Positions 1 to 10,616 of a DNA stretch of 64,000 nt are shown one piece after another. Source of the DNA: Bacteroidales bacterium (lineage in GTDB: Bacteria; Bacteroidota; Bacteroidia; Bacteroidales; UBA6680); contig JAOARD010000003.1 of the NCBI GenBank assembly GCA_025210735.1, forward strand, positions 58,544 to 122,543, given 5' to 3'. Made by a program: the position numbers and the translations under genes. The number at the start of each line of letters is the position of its first letter. Positions within the stretch are counted from its first letter, which is position 1. The notes under the pieces were generated by a model. That model was not told the origin of the DNA. It saw only the letters and a list, made by a program, of their open reading frames with translations, and made no database searches.

Positions 1-3000
1 TTAGTGTAAATCCTTCTGACATATAGCCATTAACATCAGACAACGAGAATTTTACATCTCTTGCATTTATAGTTCCTCCAAGCAGTCTGATTGTTCCTTT
101 AGCCCATGTACTAGTGTAATCGCGTCTTATATCATTACAGTTTAAAGTACCGCCCTCAATTCTGAATATACTTGTTGCACTATTGTGCAGATCTTTAGCA
201 ACAGTAATTGCACCGTTGCTGATCATTATAGATCCTTGGTTTATTATATTATCTGATATATCGCTATCGCCTCCATCAAACATAATAGTTGCTCCTACTC
301 TTACTCTTAGATATCCGTTTACATCAATATCAGTTGTTACAAGAGGAGATCTTGGAGTACCACCCGGAATTGTTACATCACAATCTGTTGGTACTTCATT
401 TGCATCCCAGTTACCTTTCTCGTTCCAGTCATTAGATACAGCTCCGGTCCACAAACCTTTAACTTTAGCATCAGCATCTACATTCACTGTATAGTCCTCT
501 GACGAACCATATGAGTGACTACCAAATGATGATGGTGCTTTGTTATACATTCCTGTTATACGCAGAGTAGTCTCTCCTAATTTAGCATCGGCCGGTACAG
601 TAATATCTCTTGAAAGTACTCCTCCGCCTTTTAATCCGGCAAACTCATACTTATCTGTTGTTGAATCAAACCATCCATCACAGTTCCAGTCAATCCATAC
701 AGTGTAGTAGTATGTATAGTTACCATGGCTTACATCAAGTGTCATTGTGTATGTCTTGTTTGGCGCAACATCTGTTGACATTGATGTAAAGTCGTTATAC
801 CCTTTATTTGGCCGTGCAGCACCATTGTTTATAGTATGAAACTTAAAGTTCTTTATAATTTTTTCACCACCACGGTATGTAATAGGCAGATACTCTCTTT
901 TACCAAGTGTTGTTCCTTCTGTTTGAGGAATTGTACCTGTTGTAAGGTAATCAATAGAGGCTCCCTCATTGGTATATGCAAATATCTTGAAGTAGTATTT
1001 TGTACTGTTCTTCATATTTTTAAGTACAGCAAACTCCTCACCTTTCTGTATCATTTGTGAGTTAGCTCCGTTATCTGTAACACCATCGGTTGGAGCTGTT
1101 ATATCATCATAACTTGTTTCGCTCCACTTGATAAGATATCCCCAGGGAGTAAGTCCTGTTTTAGCATCTTTCCACTCAAGAGCTATCCATGTACTAAGCT
1201 CTCTGTTAACAGCAAAGTCTGTTGGCTGTGCTGTTGGTTGGTCATATAGTGTCGAGAATTTCTCTACATGTCCGTACGACAGTCCATACTTGTTCTTAGC
1301 AAAAGCTCTGAAGTAGTAATCTGTGTTCTTATCTAATCCTGTTACAGCTTTCTCAAAATCTGGTTTCGATAACTCAACCACCTCTTTTATATCATCAATT
1401 GTAGGTTTGTTATGTTTTGCAATAACAAATCCACGTTCTGTAAGTGCCGAGTATCCATCAGAAGGCAGCGTTGCAGCAAGTGTTACACCATCAAATTTTG
1501 GTGTATGCGATCCGTTTGTATTTACATAAGGTTTACCCTCAACAAATACAATTGAGTAGTCCTCTACCTGACCATAATACGGGCTGTAACATCCGCTGTT
1601 AATATCCATACTCTTATAGTCGCTGATTACTCTCAGACGAATCATCTCGCCCATTGTTACTGCATATGGGAATGTTAACGATCCTTTATACTCATATTTA
1701 AACTCATCAGAGTAAATAAGACTCTCTGTATCTTCAAACTTACCATTACGGTTTAAATCGGCATATACTCTTACACGCTCAGGATTTTTTCCTGTTTTTA
1801 CTGTAAAATCGTATGAATGTCCCGGAACAAGGTTTGTAAATATGTTGGTAAAATCCTTGTATCCTCCATCCTCTACTGCTGTACCCGAACTGTGTATTAT
1901 ATCTTTAAGTATAAATGTACGTATACCCAGTCCGAATGCATTAGACAGGTTTTGTGTAACAGGTTTACAGTCAGCATCTGCACTTTTGCTGTATACAGTA
2001 ATGTAGTTATCTTTTGTCTCTTTTCCTGTACCATTTGCATTTGTTGCATCAAGCGATACTGTATATTTACCTGCTTTAGTATATTTTACTTTCGGATTCT
2101 GTGAGCTGTTTGATGTACCGTCTTTATATTCAATATCTGACGACCCAAAGTTCCAGCTCCATGATGCTGGTCCGTACTGCGACTCATCTGTAAATGTTAC
2201 TACAGACAGAGCCTCGCCAGCAATTATCTGTTTTGGCCACGCTCTGAAGTTCGCTACTGCTGCATTTGTACATCCTTTAACATTGTAGCTCTTCTCTACA
2301 GGATCGTAATCCTGAGCCGATACTGTTACAACTGTCTGGTATTTGTTGTCTATTGCATCAAAGTTAAGTGTTGCAACACCTCCTACAGCATTTGCTTTAG
2401 CAATTATCTCGCCATTCTGAACTATTGTAACCAATGCATTTGCAGGCACAACATTGTTTATTGTTAGTGTTGTTGCTCCACAGTTTATATCAGCAGGAAA
2501 TTGAGCCGCTGCTGCCTCAGGTTTTTTAACCCAGATCTTCATTGCAGGGTCGCCAAAGTAGTGAAATAGTCTGTATGTATATATCTTATAAGATTCGTTT
2601 GAATCCCAAGTCTGTGTCATACGTACCAATCCCTGATTTACAACATCTCCCATTGTACGGATACTGTTTGCTACACCTGATGGTCCCGGGTTTGGAATAC
2701 CTGAACCAGTTCCGAATACAGGTATTATACCCGGATTTGGCCATATTGCATCTACCATACCCAACGAAAAACCATCGTTGTTACCACTAAGGCTATAGTA
2801 TGCTGCACCAACAACTCCTACGGCTCCACCACCTTCTTTACGAAGAAATTTCTCTGCAAAACACTCTGGTAATCTGAACTCTCCGGTATGACAGTTTATT
2901 GAGAATACAACAGGCAGTTTGTCGCCGTTTGTTAACGCATCAATATGGTTTGTAAGAAATTCCGGGTGTGCCCATCCTGTTCCTCCTGCATATCCATGAT

Positions 3001-4459
3001 CTCTGTGGAACAGGTAGAATTTACCAGCATTTATTGAGGTTGTAATTTCATCTTTACCACCATTCCAGTTAAATCCGTTTTTTCTAAGTAACTCATCAGG
3101 TATCTTCTCTCCTTTTGAGTAGTAACCCTTATTCCAGTTTGTTGGTGTGTTGGTACTCTTTGTATAATATATGCGCTCAACATCATATCCTCTTCCGGTA
3201 ATATAGTCGCGTATATCTTCTGATGTATGACAGAAACGGCGTGCTGCATATCCATCAGGAGCTTCGTATCTGGCAACATCCTGAAACTGTGCACAGTTTA
3301 CTCCATTCTGATAGAAGCTTGCATCGCTTACAGGATTCTTCTCGTAGTTTACAATCTTATCTATTACTACGTTTGCCTGCTCAGGGCTCTTTACAGATAT
3401 ACGTCCGTGTGCCATATCTGGTGTGTAGTCACCTGCCCCGTCCATACATGCATAGTACAGGTCAGATGCATATGTCTCTCCATCTATCTGAAGATCCTGT
3501 CCTGGTACATGTTCGTTATCTCCTATGATAACAAAATAGCCTGGCTTTGTACTCCAGTTTTTGTATCTGCTGTGTATAGCTTCCATAACCTCATCAGAGG
3601 TCCACGAACCCTTAGATACAATATCAACCGAGTAACCTAACTGCGATTTCCATGTAGCAAGTTTACGTGCAGCAGGCATGAACCTGTCTATTGTTACAAT
3701 GATATAGTCTTTTGAACCATCATCTGCTCTGCTTACCGATCTTTTTACAGATACACTCTCTTTGTTAAGAATAAAGTTACTGTAAGGTGTCTTCTCGTCA
3801 GAACGTTGATTAAACTCAACAGACTTACCGTTGTAGTTTACACGGTATACAATCTTAGAGTATACCCTCAGTTTCTTTGTTATGGGGTTAAACTGTACCG
3901 GACGTACCTGAATTGTTGCCATTGGCATACCCCTCATTGTCTGAACAGACAATACATCAGCTATCTTAGCCGGAAAAAACGCATCTGTACTGTAGAGTTT
4001 CTCATCTCTTTTAAATTCCGGATCAGGAACTCCTTCAGTATCTCTTGCAGGTTCAAGAGCCGGATGCACATAGTACCCTGATACTTCGATAAATTCCGAC
4101 TCAATAACATCAACTGTTACATTTACTCCTTGCGGAACTGCAATAATGTCGTTTCGCATAGGCAGTGCAGGAGCTCCTGTCTGTCCCATTTTCCCGAAAC
4201 CATAGATGTGCAAATAGTTATAGGTATCGCTTCCCCTTTTCTGATCTGATACCATGGCCCCTTTAAAATTGTATCTTACCTCAAGATACTGGCCTCTTAC
4301 ATCGTTCACAACCCTTGTGGGTTTAATAGCCTGAGCTCTGTCAACTGCACCTGTACTCTGCTTTGTAAAAGGCAGATATCTGTTCTGCGCATTTACAAAT
4401 CCAATAGTAAAGAGACACAGAACGAGTGACAAAAACCCTGCTCGTAAAGATTTTCTCAT
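1..4459 (-). CDS. Gingipain-like C25 cysteine protease, multidomain secreted protein (3' end missing)
   Basis: Open for 1486 codons from an ATG at 4459 and running off the left edge. Residues 1-24 form a signal peptide ending FVNAQ. About 25-245 resembles a gingipain propeptide. The C25 peptidase domain (about 250-640) carries HRDHG with likely catalytic His488 and SINCHTGEF with likely nucleophile Cys523; the 35-residue gap resembles that of gingipains. Then come an Ig-like domain (about 640-715), a PKD domain (about 735-815, SWSWNFG), two GEVED-type domains (about 865-965 and 1185-1330), two fibronectin-III-like domains between them, and a beta-rich tail opening with WTGAVSNDWNEKGNW near 1335. 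Such proteins usually cross the outer membrane by type IX secretion through a C-terminal sorting domain, which here would lie outside the window. Role inferred: secreted or surface endopeptidase; specificity unknown. Confidence 0.9.
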   Translation of the reverse strand, partial: MRKSLRAGFLSLVLCLFTIGFVNAQNRYLPFTKQSTGAVDRAQAIKPTRVVNDVRGQYLEVRYNFKGAMVSDQKRGSDTYNYLHIYGFGKMGQTGAPALPMRNDIIAVPQGVNVTVDVIESEFIEVSGYYVHPALEPARDTEGVPDPEFKRDEKLYSTDAFFPAKIADVLSVQTMRGMPMATIQVRPVQFNPITKKLRVYSKIVYRVNYNGKSVEFNQRSDEKTPYSNFILNKESVSVKRSVSRADDGSKDYIIVTIDRFMPAARKLATWKSQLGYSVDIVSKGSWTSDEVMEAIHSRYKNWSTKPGYFVIIGDNEHVPGQDLQIDGETYASDLYYACMDGAGDYTPDMAHGRISVKSPEQANVVIDKIVNYEKNPVSDASFYQNGVNCAQFQDVARYEAPDGYAARRFCHTSEDIRDYITGRGYDVERIYYTKSTNTPTNWNKGYYSKGEKIPDELLRKNGFNWNGGKDEITTSINAGKFYLFHRDHGYAGGTGWAHPEFLTNHIDALTNGDKLPVVFSINCHTGEFRLPECFAEKFLRKEGGGAVGVVGAAYYSLSGNNDGFSLGMVDAIWPNPGIIPVFGTGSGIPNPGPSGVANSIRTMGDVVNQGLVRMTQTWDSNESYKIYTYRLFHYFGDPAMKIWVKKPEAAAAQFPADINCGATTLTINNVVPANALVTIVQNGEIIAKANAVGGVATLNFDAIDNKYQTVVTVSAQDYDPVEKSYNVKGCTNAAVANFRAWPKQIIAGEALSVVTFTDESQYGPASWSWNFGSSDIEYKDGTSNSSQNPKVKYTKAGKYTVSLDATNANGTGKETKDNYITVYSKSADADCKPVTQNLSNAFGLGIRTFILKDIIHSSGTAVEDGGYKDFTNIFTNLVPGHSYDFTVKTGKNPERVRVYADLNRNGKFEDTESLIYSDEFKYEYKGSLTFPYAVTMGEMIRLRVISDYKSMDINSGCYSPYYGQVEDYSIVFVEGKPYVNTNGSHTPKFDGVTLAATLPSDGYSALTERGFVIAKHNKPTIDDIKEVVELSKPDFEKAVTGLDKNTDYYFRAFAKNKYGLSYGHVEKFSTLYDQPTAQPTDFAVNRELSTWIALEWKDAKTGLTPWGYLIKWSETSYDDITAPTDGVTDNGANSQMIQKGEEFAVLKNMKNSTKYYFKIFAYTNEGASIDYLTTGTIPQTEGTTLGKREYLPITYRGGEKIIKNFKFHTINNGAARPNKGYNDFTSMSTDVAPNKTYTMTLDVSHGNYTYYYTVWIDWNCDGWFDSTTDKYEFAGLKGGGVLSRDITVPADAKLGETTLRITGMYNKAPSSFGSHSYGSSEDYTVNVDADAKVKGLWTGAVSNDWNEKGNWDANEVPTDCDVTIPGGTPRSPLVTTDIDVNGYLRVRVGATIMFDGGDSDISDNIINQGSIMISNGAITVAKDLHNSATSIFRIEGGTLNCNDIRRDYTSTWAKGTIRLLGGTINARDVKFSLSDVNGYMSEGFTL

Positions 4460-4684
4460 AAAATTAGTTTGTTAATAAAATGTTTTTGTATTACAGAGAC
4501 AATTATGAATCTGTTAAAGATTATTCATAAGGAAACTTTTTTTGCAAACTTCAGGTTATAGAATTTAACTGTTGATTATTATATAATCTGTATGTGTTAT
4601 AGTTTAGTTTCTCTGATAAATGTTCATAACAAATTCTATGGTCTCCAATATCCGAATATTACATTAAGAGTGTATATTCGTCGC

Positions 4685-4692
4685 CAAATCTA
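4685..4692 (-). promoter_or_regulatory. -7 box for the C25 protease gene
   Basis: TAGATTTG on the minus strand matches the Bacteroidota -7 consensus TAnnTTTG. It would give a leader of about 220 nt. No well-spaced -33 TTTG is seen, so this rests on the -7 box alone. Confidence 0.35.
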
Positions 4693-4795
4693 ACAAACAA
4701 AATATCAAATTGAACAAACAATTATGTATAAATTTGTATACAATATGGGTATTTTTGTCTACAATATATCTACAACCACCACTCTACAACTCACG

Positions 4796-4827
4796 CAAAA
4801 AAAAAGCGAGCGTATAAAACGCTCACT
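4796..4827 (-). terminator. Intrinsic terminator of the dehydrogenase gene
   Basis: On the minus strand AGTGAGCGT and ACGCTCGCT form a hairpin with a short AT loop, followed by a run of nine T, 33 nt after the stop codon at 4860. Confidence 0.8.
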
Positions 4828-4859
4828 TACAATCATATTTAAAAATAAGTTATAAATCT

Positions 4860-6077
4860 CTATTTCTTGTTAATAAATGCTGACAGGTACTTATAATTAT
4901 TTGTGAGATGACCTTTATGGGTTATTGTTGCATCCGTTATCATTGGATTTTCAAAATCAGTAATCAATGTTGGTATAACATGTTTTAGCAACGATTCTCC
5001 AAAATCTTTAGATCCGCTACGCGGAAGTTCATTTGGCAGGTTGTCAACAGCCATCACTGTTATATTATCTCTGTTTGTAAATGAGAACTCCTCCATCTCT
5101 GTTATCGGGTTATATCCGTAAAATGGTTCCTCAATTGTTGAAGCTCTTAATGTAGATGGTATAGCCCCGTCCATATCGCAACTTACATCGGCAATAACAG
5201 ATATATTAAAGTCGTCGTTTCTCATCTGCTCTTTTGTAAAGAATCGTGGCGATCCGGGCTCCCAGAAGTGGCATGCTACAAGTATATCGCACTCTTTTGC
5301 AAAAGGCATAAATGCCGATTCATAATTCTGTTTATTTTTAAGAAAGTCAAGAAACGAGAAGTCTTCACCATCTTTATGTTTAGCATAGTATCTGGGACCA
5401 ATCATTGCCACAACAGGTTCCTTAAATTTTTTATACAGAAAATCTTTGGCAGATATTATTCGTATGCCAGTGTGCGACAGAGTTTCTATTGCACCATGTG
5501 CAACGCGACCCTCTCCGGTAATAAGTATCTTTAATCCCTCACGAAGTTTTACTAGCTTTAGTCCTGACCATAACTCATCAAGATCGTGACATTTATATGC
5601 AGGTTTCAGGTTAAATGTGTCCTGCCTGATTCCACTTGCCATTAAAGCATTATATGCTCCTACAATTCCTGCCCAGCGTCCAAATGCTACCAAACGCTGC
5701 CCTACCTGACTTTTAAGAAACTCATAATCGATAAATGTAATGTTTTTTCTGACCATCTCACGGAGCAGGTTTCTGTTGTGTTCCTGACCTTTTGCCACAT
5801 GACCAAAAAACAAGTACGTTTTATTTGGTATCAGAGCTGATACATCAACCTCTTTTATCCCCAAAAGAATATCGCAGTTACTTACATCATCGTTCATCTC
5901 TATACCAAGATATTTATACTCCTCATCGGAGTAACATCTTACAGTGCTGGGTTGTACCACAACCTTTACATCAGGGTATTTTTTCTCAATCTCAAGAACC
6001 TGAGAAGGCGACAAGGGGACTCTTCTGTCTACCGGAACCCTGGTCTCTCGGAGTATTCCAATCTTTATCTGTTTCAT
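4860..6077 (-). CDS. NAD(P)-dependent oxidoreductase of the saccharopine/alanine dehydrogenase type
   Basis: 405 residues. The N-terminus (IGILRETRVPVDRRVPLSP) is the AlaDh/PNT N-terminal type domain also seen in LYS1-type saccharopine dehydrogenases. GRWAGIVGAYNAL lies near residue 133, and a Rossmann-type GEGRVAHGAIE near 190 should bind the nucleotide. The C-terminal part closes the two-domain fold. Known relatives either make alanine reversibly from pyruvate or cleave saccharopine to lysine and 2-oxoglutarate; sequence alone does not settle the substrate. Transcribed alone, with its own terminator. Family assignment is firm, substrate is not. Confidence 0.75.
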   Translation of the reverse strand: MKQIKIGILRETRVPVDRRVPLSPSQVLEIEKKYPDVKVVVQPSTVRCYSDEEYKYLGIEMNDDVSNCDILLGIKEVDVSALIPNKTYLFFGHVAKGQEHNRNLLREMVRKNITFIDYEFLKSQVGQRLVAFGRWAGIVGAYNALMASGIRQDTFNLKPAYKCHDLDELWSGLKLVKLREGLKILITGEGRVAHGAIETLSHTGIRIISAKDFLYKKFKEPVVAMIGPRYYAKHKDGEDFSFLDFLKNKQNYESAFMPFAKECDILVACHFWEPGSPRFFTKEQMRNDDFNISVIADVSCDMDGAIPSTLRASTIEEPFYGYNPITEMEEFSFTNRDNITVMAVDNLPNELPRSGSKDFGESLLKHVIPTLITDFENPMITDATITHKGHLTNNYKYLSAFINKK

Positions 6078-6195
6078 GCGTATATTAAAGTTTTAATTGG
6101 TTCCTACAGTATCTTAACGCTTAAAACAGAATATGGTTTACTCTATCTTATTTAATTTGACGGGAATAATTATATGATTTATATATGAATAGAGG

Positions 6196-6226
6196 AAAGG
6201 GATATGTAATTAAACAATATCCCTTT
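6196..6226 (-). terminator. Hairpin terminator after trxA
   Basis: AAAGGGATAT and ATATCCCTTT form a 10-bp stem with an 11-nt loop. A pyrimidine-rich tract follows on the minus strand, about 40 nt beyond the trxA stop. Confidence 0.65.
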
Positions 6227-6264
6227 CTTATTATATTACAACAAACTACAAAATTGCCGAAATT

Positions 6265-6621
6265 TTACTCTACGTTTAATACATCTTTAAATGCCGACTT
6301 AAATGTATCTTTAGGAAGTGCTCCCATTGCCATTTGAGGTGCTCCATCTTTTGGTACAAACAACAACGATGGTATACTCTTAATTCCAAATGCAGCCGAT
6401 AGCTCCTGTTGCTCTTCTGTATTTACTTTATAGATTTTTAATTTTCCGTTGTATTCCTCTGCAAGTTCTTCAAGTATTGGAGCTACAGTTTTACATGGTC
6501 CACACCAATCTGCATAAAAATCTATAATACACGGAAGATCTCCTGAATATTCCCACTCTTTTTTGTTTACATAATCAAATACCTTCTCTTTGAATGTCTC
6601 TACTGTTAAGTTCTCAACCAT
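6265..6621 (-). CDS. trxA: Thioredoxin
   Basis: 118 residues, a single thioredoxin fold without signal peptide, so cytoplasmic. The active site reads FYADWCGPCK with redox cysteines Cys40 and Cys43. The conserved cis-proline motif SIPSLLF follows near residue 83. Length is slightly above the usual 105-110 because of an N-terminal extension (MVENLTVETFKEKVFDYVNK). It reduces protein disulfides, itself re-reduced by thioredoxin reductase, which is not in this window. Monocistronic as far as can be seen. Confidence 0.93.
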   Translation of the reverse strand: MVENLTVETFKEKVFDYVNKKEWEYSGDLPCIIDFYADWCGPCKTVAPILEELAEEYNGKLKIYKVNTEEQQELSAAFGIKSIPSLLFVPKDGAPQMAMGALPKDTFKSAFKDVLNVE

Positions 6622-6724
6622 AATTTTATCGTTTATTTATTTTAAATATTTAGATATATAGATATCAACATTTATACCAAACCTTATTTTAAAACAAAAT
6701 AGAGACAAAATTGATCAGAAATAG

Positions 6725-6732
6725 TAATTTTG
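6725..6732 (+). promoter_or_regulatory. -7 box for cca
   Basis: TAATTTTG matches TAnnTTTG about 33 nt before the ATG at 6765. No good -33 element at the expected distance. Confidence 0.4.
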
Positions 6733-6764
6733 TCATCTATTTAAATAATTAATGACATATTTTC

Positions 6765-8168
6765 ATGATAAATCATCTTACTAACCCGGTATTTAAAACA
6801 ATCTCTGAAATTGTTACAGAGGCTGATACTCCAGCTTTTGTGATAGGAGGATTTGTAAGGGATGCTATACTAGGCAGACCCTCAAAGGATATTGATATTG
6901 TTGTACTGGGTAGTGGAATTGATCTGGCAAAGAGTGTTGCGGAGAGACTTAAGCCGAAACCATCTGTCAGTTATTTTAAGAATTTTGGCACTGCCATGAT
7001 AAAATATAAGGATCTGGAGATTGAGTTTGTTGGTGCAAGAAAAGAGTCATACAGAAGAAACTCCAGAAAGCCTATTGTTGAGGATGGAACGCTTGACGAT
7101 GATCAGAAAAGAAGAGATTTTACAATAAATGCACTTGCAATTCAGCTTAATGCAGATAATTACGGTAAGTTGGTTGACCCTTTTAATGGCGTAGAGGATT
7201 TAGATAGTAAAATAATACGTACTCCTCTTGAACCAGATACTACTTTCTCTGATGATCCGCTAAGAATGATGCGCGCAATACGATTTGCTACTCAACTTAA
7301 TTTTAAGATTGAGGATGAGACTCTTAAATCTATAGGCAGAAATGCGAAAAGAATATCAATTGTTTCTGCAGAGAGAGTTATTGACGAGGTAAATAAGATG
7401 GTATTGAGTCCTAAACCCTCAATTGGTTTTAAATTACTGCATGCAACAGGATTATTGAATGAGATATTCCCTGAGATGGACAAACTTAAGGGTGTTGACT
7501 CACAGAATGGATTAAAGCATAAAGACAACTTCTATCATACACTTCAGGTTCTGGATAATGTAGCAGATAAATCTGATAACCTTTGGCTACGTTGGGCTGC
7601 AATATTACACGATATAGCAAAACCACAAACAAAGAAGTTTGTTAAAGGCATTGGTTGGACATTTCATGCACATGAATTTGTTGGAGCCAAAATGGTTCCG
7701 GGAATCTTTAAACGATTAAAGCTACCGCTGAATGCAGAGATGAAGTATGTACGTAAACTTGTTCAGTTACATCTCAGACCTCAGGCACTTGCAAAAGAGG
7801 TTACAGATTCAGCTGTAAGAAGATTACTATTTGATGCCGGAGATGATGTTGATGATTTGATGTTGTTATGCGAGGCTGATATTACATCGAAGAATGAAGA
7901 CAGGGTAAGGAAACATCTTAATAATTTTGAGAAGGTAAGAGAAAAACTAAAGGAAATTGAGGAGAAAGATCAGATCCGTAACTTTAAGCCGCCAATTAGT
8001 GGTGAACTCATTATGGAGACATTTGGTCTTACACCATCAAAACCTGTTGGTGAGATTAAGGACTATATTAAAGATGCTATTCTTGATGGTATAATAGGTA
8101 ATAATTACGAAGAGGCTTACGAACTGATGATTAAACGGGCTAAGGAGCTTGGCTACGATCCTGTTTAA
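6765..8168 (+). CDS. cca: CCA tRNA nucleotidyltransferase with HD domain
   Basis: 467 residues. The class II nucleotidyltransferase head contains [20 protein letters not shown] near residue 28, where DID holds the catalytic carboxylates, followed by the [10 protein letters not shown] motif and the tRNA-binding region. A C-terminal HD phosphohydrolase domain has [13 protein letters not shown] near 275. The enzyme builds or repairs the 3' CCA of tRNAs; this matters here because the two tRNA genes at 27925 and 28122 encode no CCA. Poly(A) polymerases share the head domain, but this domain combination is usual for bacterial CCA enzymes. Its last 29 nt overlap the end of the convergent gene at 8140. 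Confidence 0.93.
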   Translation: MINHLTNPVFKTISEIVTEADTPAFVIGGFVRDAILGRPSKDIDIVVLGSGIDLAKSVAERLKPKPSVSYFKNFGTAMIKYKDLEIEFVGARKESYRRNSRKPIVEDGTLDDDQKRRDFTINALAIQLNADNYGKLVDPFNGVEDLDSKIIRTPLEPDTTFSDDPLRMMRAIRFATQLNFKIEDETLKSIGRNAKRISIVSAERVIDEVNKMVLSPKPSIGFKLLHATGLLNEIFPEMDKLKGVDSQNGLKHKDNFYHTLQVLDNVADKSDNLWLRWAAILHDIAKPQTKKFVKGIGWTFHAHEFVGAKMVPGIFKRLKLPLNAEMKYVRKLVQLHLRPQALAKEVTDSAVRRLLFDAGDDVDDLMLLCEADITSKNEDRVRKHLNNFEKVREKLKEIEEKDQIRNFKPPISGELIMETFGLTPSKPVGEIKDYIKDAILDGIIGNNYEEAYELMIKRAKELGYDPV

Positions 8169-9186
8169 TATACAGATCAATAAATACAGGAAGGTGATCG
8201 CTAAAACCATCGTTATATCTGTAACCAGAATATGTTGATTTTGGTTTTGTTCCGGTGTAGCGCTCATCTTTCTCTAACAGATAGTTGTAACTGAATATAT
8301 TAAATCCAAGTTTAGATACCTTATAGCCTTTGTCTGAATTAAGAAGCGATCCTGAAACAATTATCTGATCAAGAATGCTCCATACACCTCTGTATTTATG
8401 TGTTCCAAGTCCGTTCTGTTTTACTGAAAGGTTATATAGTGTTGTATCAGAAAAGGTATAATCCGGAATTTTGGTATGCAGCGTTTCAGACAGGCTTACA
8501 TCTGATGGTTCGTCATTAAAATCGCCCATTATAACAATTTTACTACCACTATTTACACTGAATATTGAGTCGGTTTTTGATCTGAGTATTGATGCTGCTC
8601 TTACTCGTTTATATCTTGATTTCATCTCTCCTCCTCTTCTGGATGGCCAGTGATTTACAAACATATGTACGGTATCGGTTTTTTCTACCAAAAACTTAGC
8701 GTAAAGTATGTCTCTTGTTGTAAAGAACATCTCTGTTGGTAAATCAACCTTTATAAATTCAGAATAGAGTAATTTAGCAATCTCTTTGCGGTAAAGCAGA
8801 GCTACATCTATTCCTCTACGATCTGGCGACTCTTTATGCACAGCACTCATCTCAAGTGCCGATAGAGGTGTATTATATATTAATTTATTGAGTGTTTTTC
8901 TGTTCTCTATTTCGCAAAGTCCGATAAACGATACTTTCTGCCACTCACCAACGGCGGCAGCAACCTGAAATATTCTGTTTACCTTTTTATAGTACCGTGA
9001 CTTATTCCAGTAACGAGAACCATTTGGCATAAATTCATCATCGTTTGTTAATGAATCGTTTTCTGTATCAAACAGGTTCTCTACGTTATAGAACATTATT
9101 CTATGACGTTGTGCATTGGTATTAAAAGCAATTATTATAAAGAGTAGTATCAGCAGACTACTCCTTATCTGTATTAAAGTATTCAT
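8140..9186 (-). CDS. Exported endonuclease/exonuclease/phosphatase-family protein
   Basis: 348 residues. A hydrophobic signal segment (residues 7-25, ending NTNAQ) predicts export. The EEP fold is indicated by [10 protein letters not shown] near residue 31 (the metal-binding N/E motif), [11 protein letters not shown] near 89, NHWPSRRGG near 178, GDFNDEPSD near 220 and the terminal SDHLPVF histidine motif near 328. Members hydrolyse phosphodiester or phosphate bonds; the exported Bacteroidota forms have no agreed substrate. The gene start overlaps the end of the upstream lipoprotein gene by 29 nt, so the two are probably translationally coupled. Confidence 0.85.
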   Translation of the reverse strand: MNTLIQIRSSLLILLFIIIAFNTNAQRHRIMFYNVENLFDTENDSLTNDDEFMPNGSRYWNKSRYYKKVNRIFQVAAAVGEWQKVSFIGLCEIENRKTLNKLIYNTPLSALEMSAVHKESPDRRGIDVALLYRKEIAKLLYSEFIKVDLPTEMFFTTRDILYAKFLVEKTDTVHMFVNHWPSRRGGEMKSRYKRVRAASILRSKTDSIFSVNSGSKIVIMGDFNDEPSDVSLSETLHTKIPDYTFSDTTLYNLSVKQNGLGTHKYRGVWSILDQIIVSGSLLNSDKGYKVSKLGFNIFSYNYLLEKDERYTGTKPKSTYSGYRYNDGFSDHLPVFIDLYIKQDRSQAP

Positions 9187-10549
9187 AAGCTCCTAAATCG
9201 GGTAATCCATCAGCCATACGTGATCTTCCTAACAAATCAAGCGGGATATTACTGCCTGTATTAAGATCTCCTGCATCTTTAAACGGAGTCTCTTTTCCAA
9301 GGTAGTAAAATCCATCTTTTGCATTATAAAACAGTTTATTAACATCATACTTTGTTTTATCAATACTGAATGATGTATTAGTAAACCAGCTATCTATAAA
9401 GTTAGTTTTACTGGTTACTTTAATAAAGTTATTCTTAAACTGTACACTCCCAATTGTTGCTGTTGCAGATACTGTCATTTGGTTAATACCGCTTCCGTAT
9501 ATTATATTGTTTCGGGCATCTATAGATATATCTGAATATCCCGATTCATCAACATTAGCTCCTATTCTAAATGCTGCATATCTGCTAAAACCAACGGTGC
9601 AGTGAACAAACTTATATTTACCTCCTCCGCGTAAATAAACAGCATTTTCATATGAGTCGGAAAACAGGCAGTTGTATGATTCTACTTCAGAACCCAATAC
9701 ATCCAGACCATTTTTTAGTGTAAACTTAACCTCTGTATTGTTTAAGACTGCTTTTACTCCGCTCTTTAGTTTATTTATATGTATACCGTTTTCAGAATTA
9801 TACAGTTTAAGGTTACTTATATCAGCTCCTGACGATACATCCTCAATAAATAGTCCTCCCCAAAGTCCGGGTTTAGTCTTGTAGAATTTCTCTAACCTGT
9901 CGCCCGAAAATATAACAGGTTTATCAACCGTACCATCAATATCAATTGTTCCGTATACTGTTAATCTGGCATTTTTATGAAAATATATGCGTGTCCCTTC
10001 TAGTATCTGTAACTGTTTAGTTGTATCAACAACAACATTACCATAAAACAGGTACGGAAGATCTCCATCCAAAATCTCTGTAGTCAATACCTCGTTATTT
10101 ATTAACGTTACGTTTTGTCCCCAACTAATTATATCAACATCCTGACTATATCCTCCGGATTCAAATAGTATAGAGTCTTTTACTATAAATGGCTCTTTTG
10201 ATAAATTTTCCGGCAGTGTAGATTCTACCATTATATATATACTATCACCTTCAGGTATCTCAATATTATTAACTGCATCTGATTGTATTCCGTCAACCAT
10301 TATTCTGTATGGTGTATTCCCGCTACGTGCCAGTTTTATTCTATCAAGCAGTGCTGTACCTGACGATTTATTATAAACTTTAAGATAGTGTGTAACAGAG
10401 CCAAATTTTGTAAACAGAGTATCAAACATTACTGTATCTGACGAGAATTTTAAATTAAGATTGCTGCCTGAAACATAATGCTCTTTTTTACAGGAAATAT
10501 AAAGAACTGTAAATAAAACTAATATTATGGGTATTATTTTTTTTCTCAT
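9158..10549 (-). CDS. Lipoprotein with right-handed beta-helix fold
   Basis: 463 residues. A lipoprotein signal ends in LYISCKKE, so Cys20 should be lipidated. The middle (about 150-420) reads as a parallel beta-helix: successive short strands such as YGTIDIDGTVDKPVIFSG, LWGGLFIEDVSSGADISNLKL and ENAVYLRGGGKYKFVHCTV. The C-terminus ends LPDLGAYEY, a phrase common in Bacteroidota parallel beta-helix surface proteins. Function unknown; binding or cleaving carbohydrate is possible from the fold alone. Forms a two-gene operon with the EEP-family gene it overlaps. Confidence 0.75.
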   Translation of the reverse strand: MRKKIIPIILVLFTVLYISCKKEHYVSGSNLNLKFSSDTVMFDTLFTKFGSVTHYLKVYNKSSGTALLDRIKLARSGNTPYRIMVDGIQSDAVNNIEIPEGDSIYIMVESTLPENLSKEPFIVKDSILFESGGYSQDVDIISWGQNVTLINNEVLTTEILDGDLPYLFYGNVVVDTTKQLQILEGTRIYFHKNARLTVYGTIDIDGTVDKPVIFSGDRLEKFYKTKPGLWGGLFIEDVSSGADISNLKLYNSENGIHINKLKSGVKAVLNNTEVKFTLKNGLDVLGSEVESYNCLFSDSYENAVYLRGGGKYKFVHCTVGFSRYAAFRIGANVDESGYSDISIDARNNIIYGSGINQMTVSATATIGSVQFKNNFIKVTSKTNFIDSWFTNTSFSIDKTKYDVNKLFYNAKDGFYYLGKETPFKDAGDLNTGSNIPLDLLGRSRMADGLPDLGAYEYFNTDKE

Positions 10550-10616
10550 ATAATTATCAACGTAATAACCTTTTTTATATTTTTAGAACTTGGATAATAG
10601 TCAAAAAAAAAGCCAT

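Larger units (their letters stand above)
4460..4859. other. 400-bp AT-rich intergenic region
   Basis: No gene seen. It holds the leader and a candidate promoter of the C25 protease gene and, at its right end, the terminator of the dehydrogenase gene that starts at 6077. Confidence 0.6.

Noticed and set aside
3031..3294. Minus-strand 87-codon frame inside the protease gene
   Set aside because: Out of frame with the continuous 1486-codon reading, which carries the catalytic motifs.
3227..3640. 137-codon plus-strand frame
   Set aside because: Antisense to the intact C25 protease frame, without any domain; a shadow of its codon pattern.
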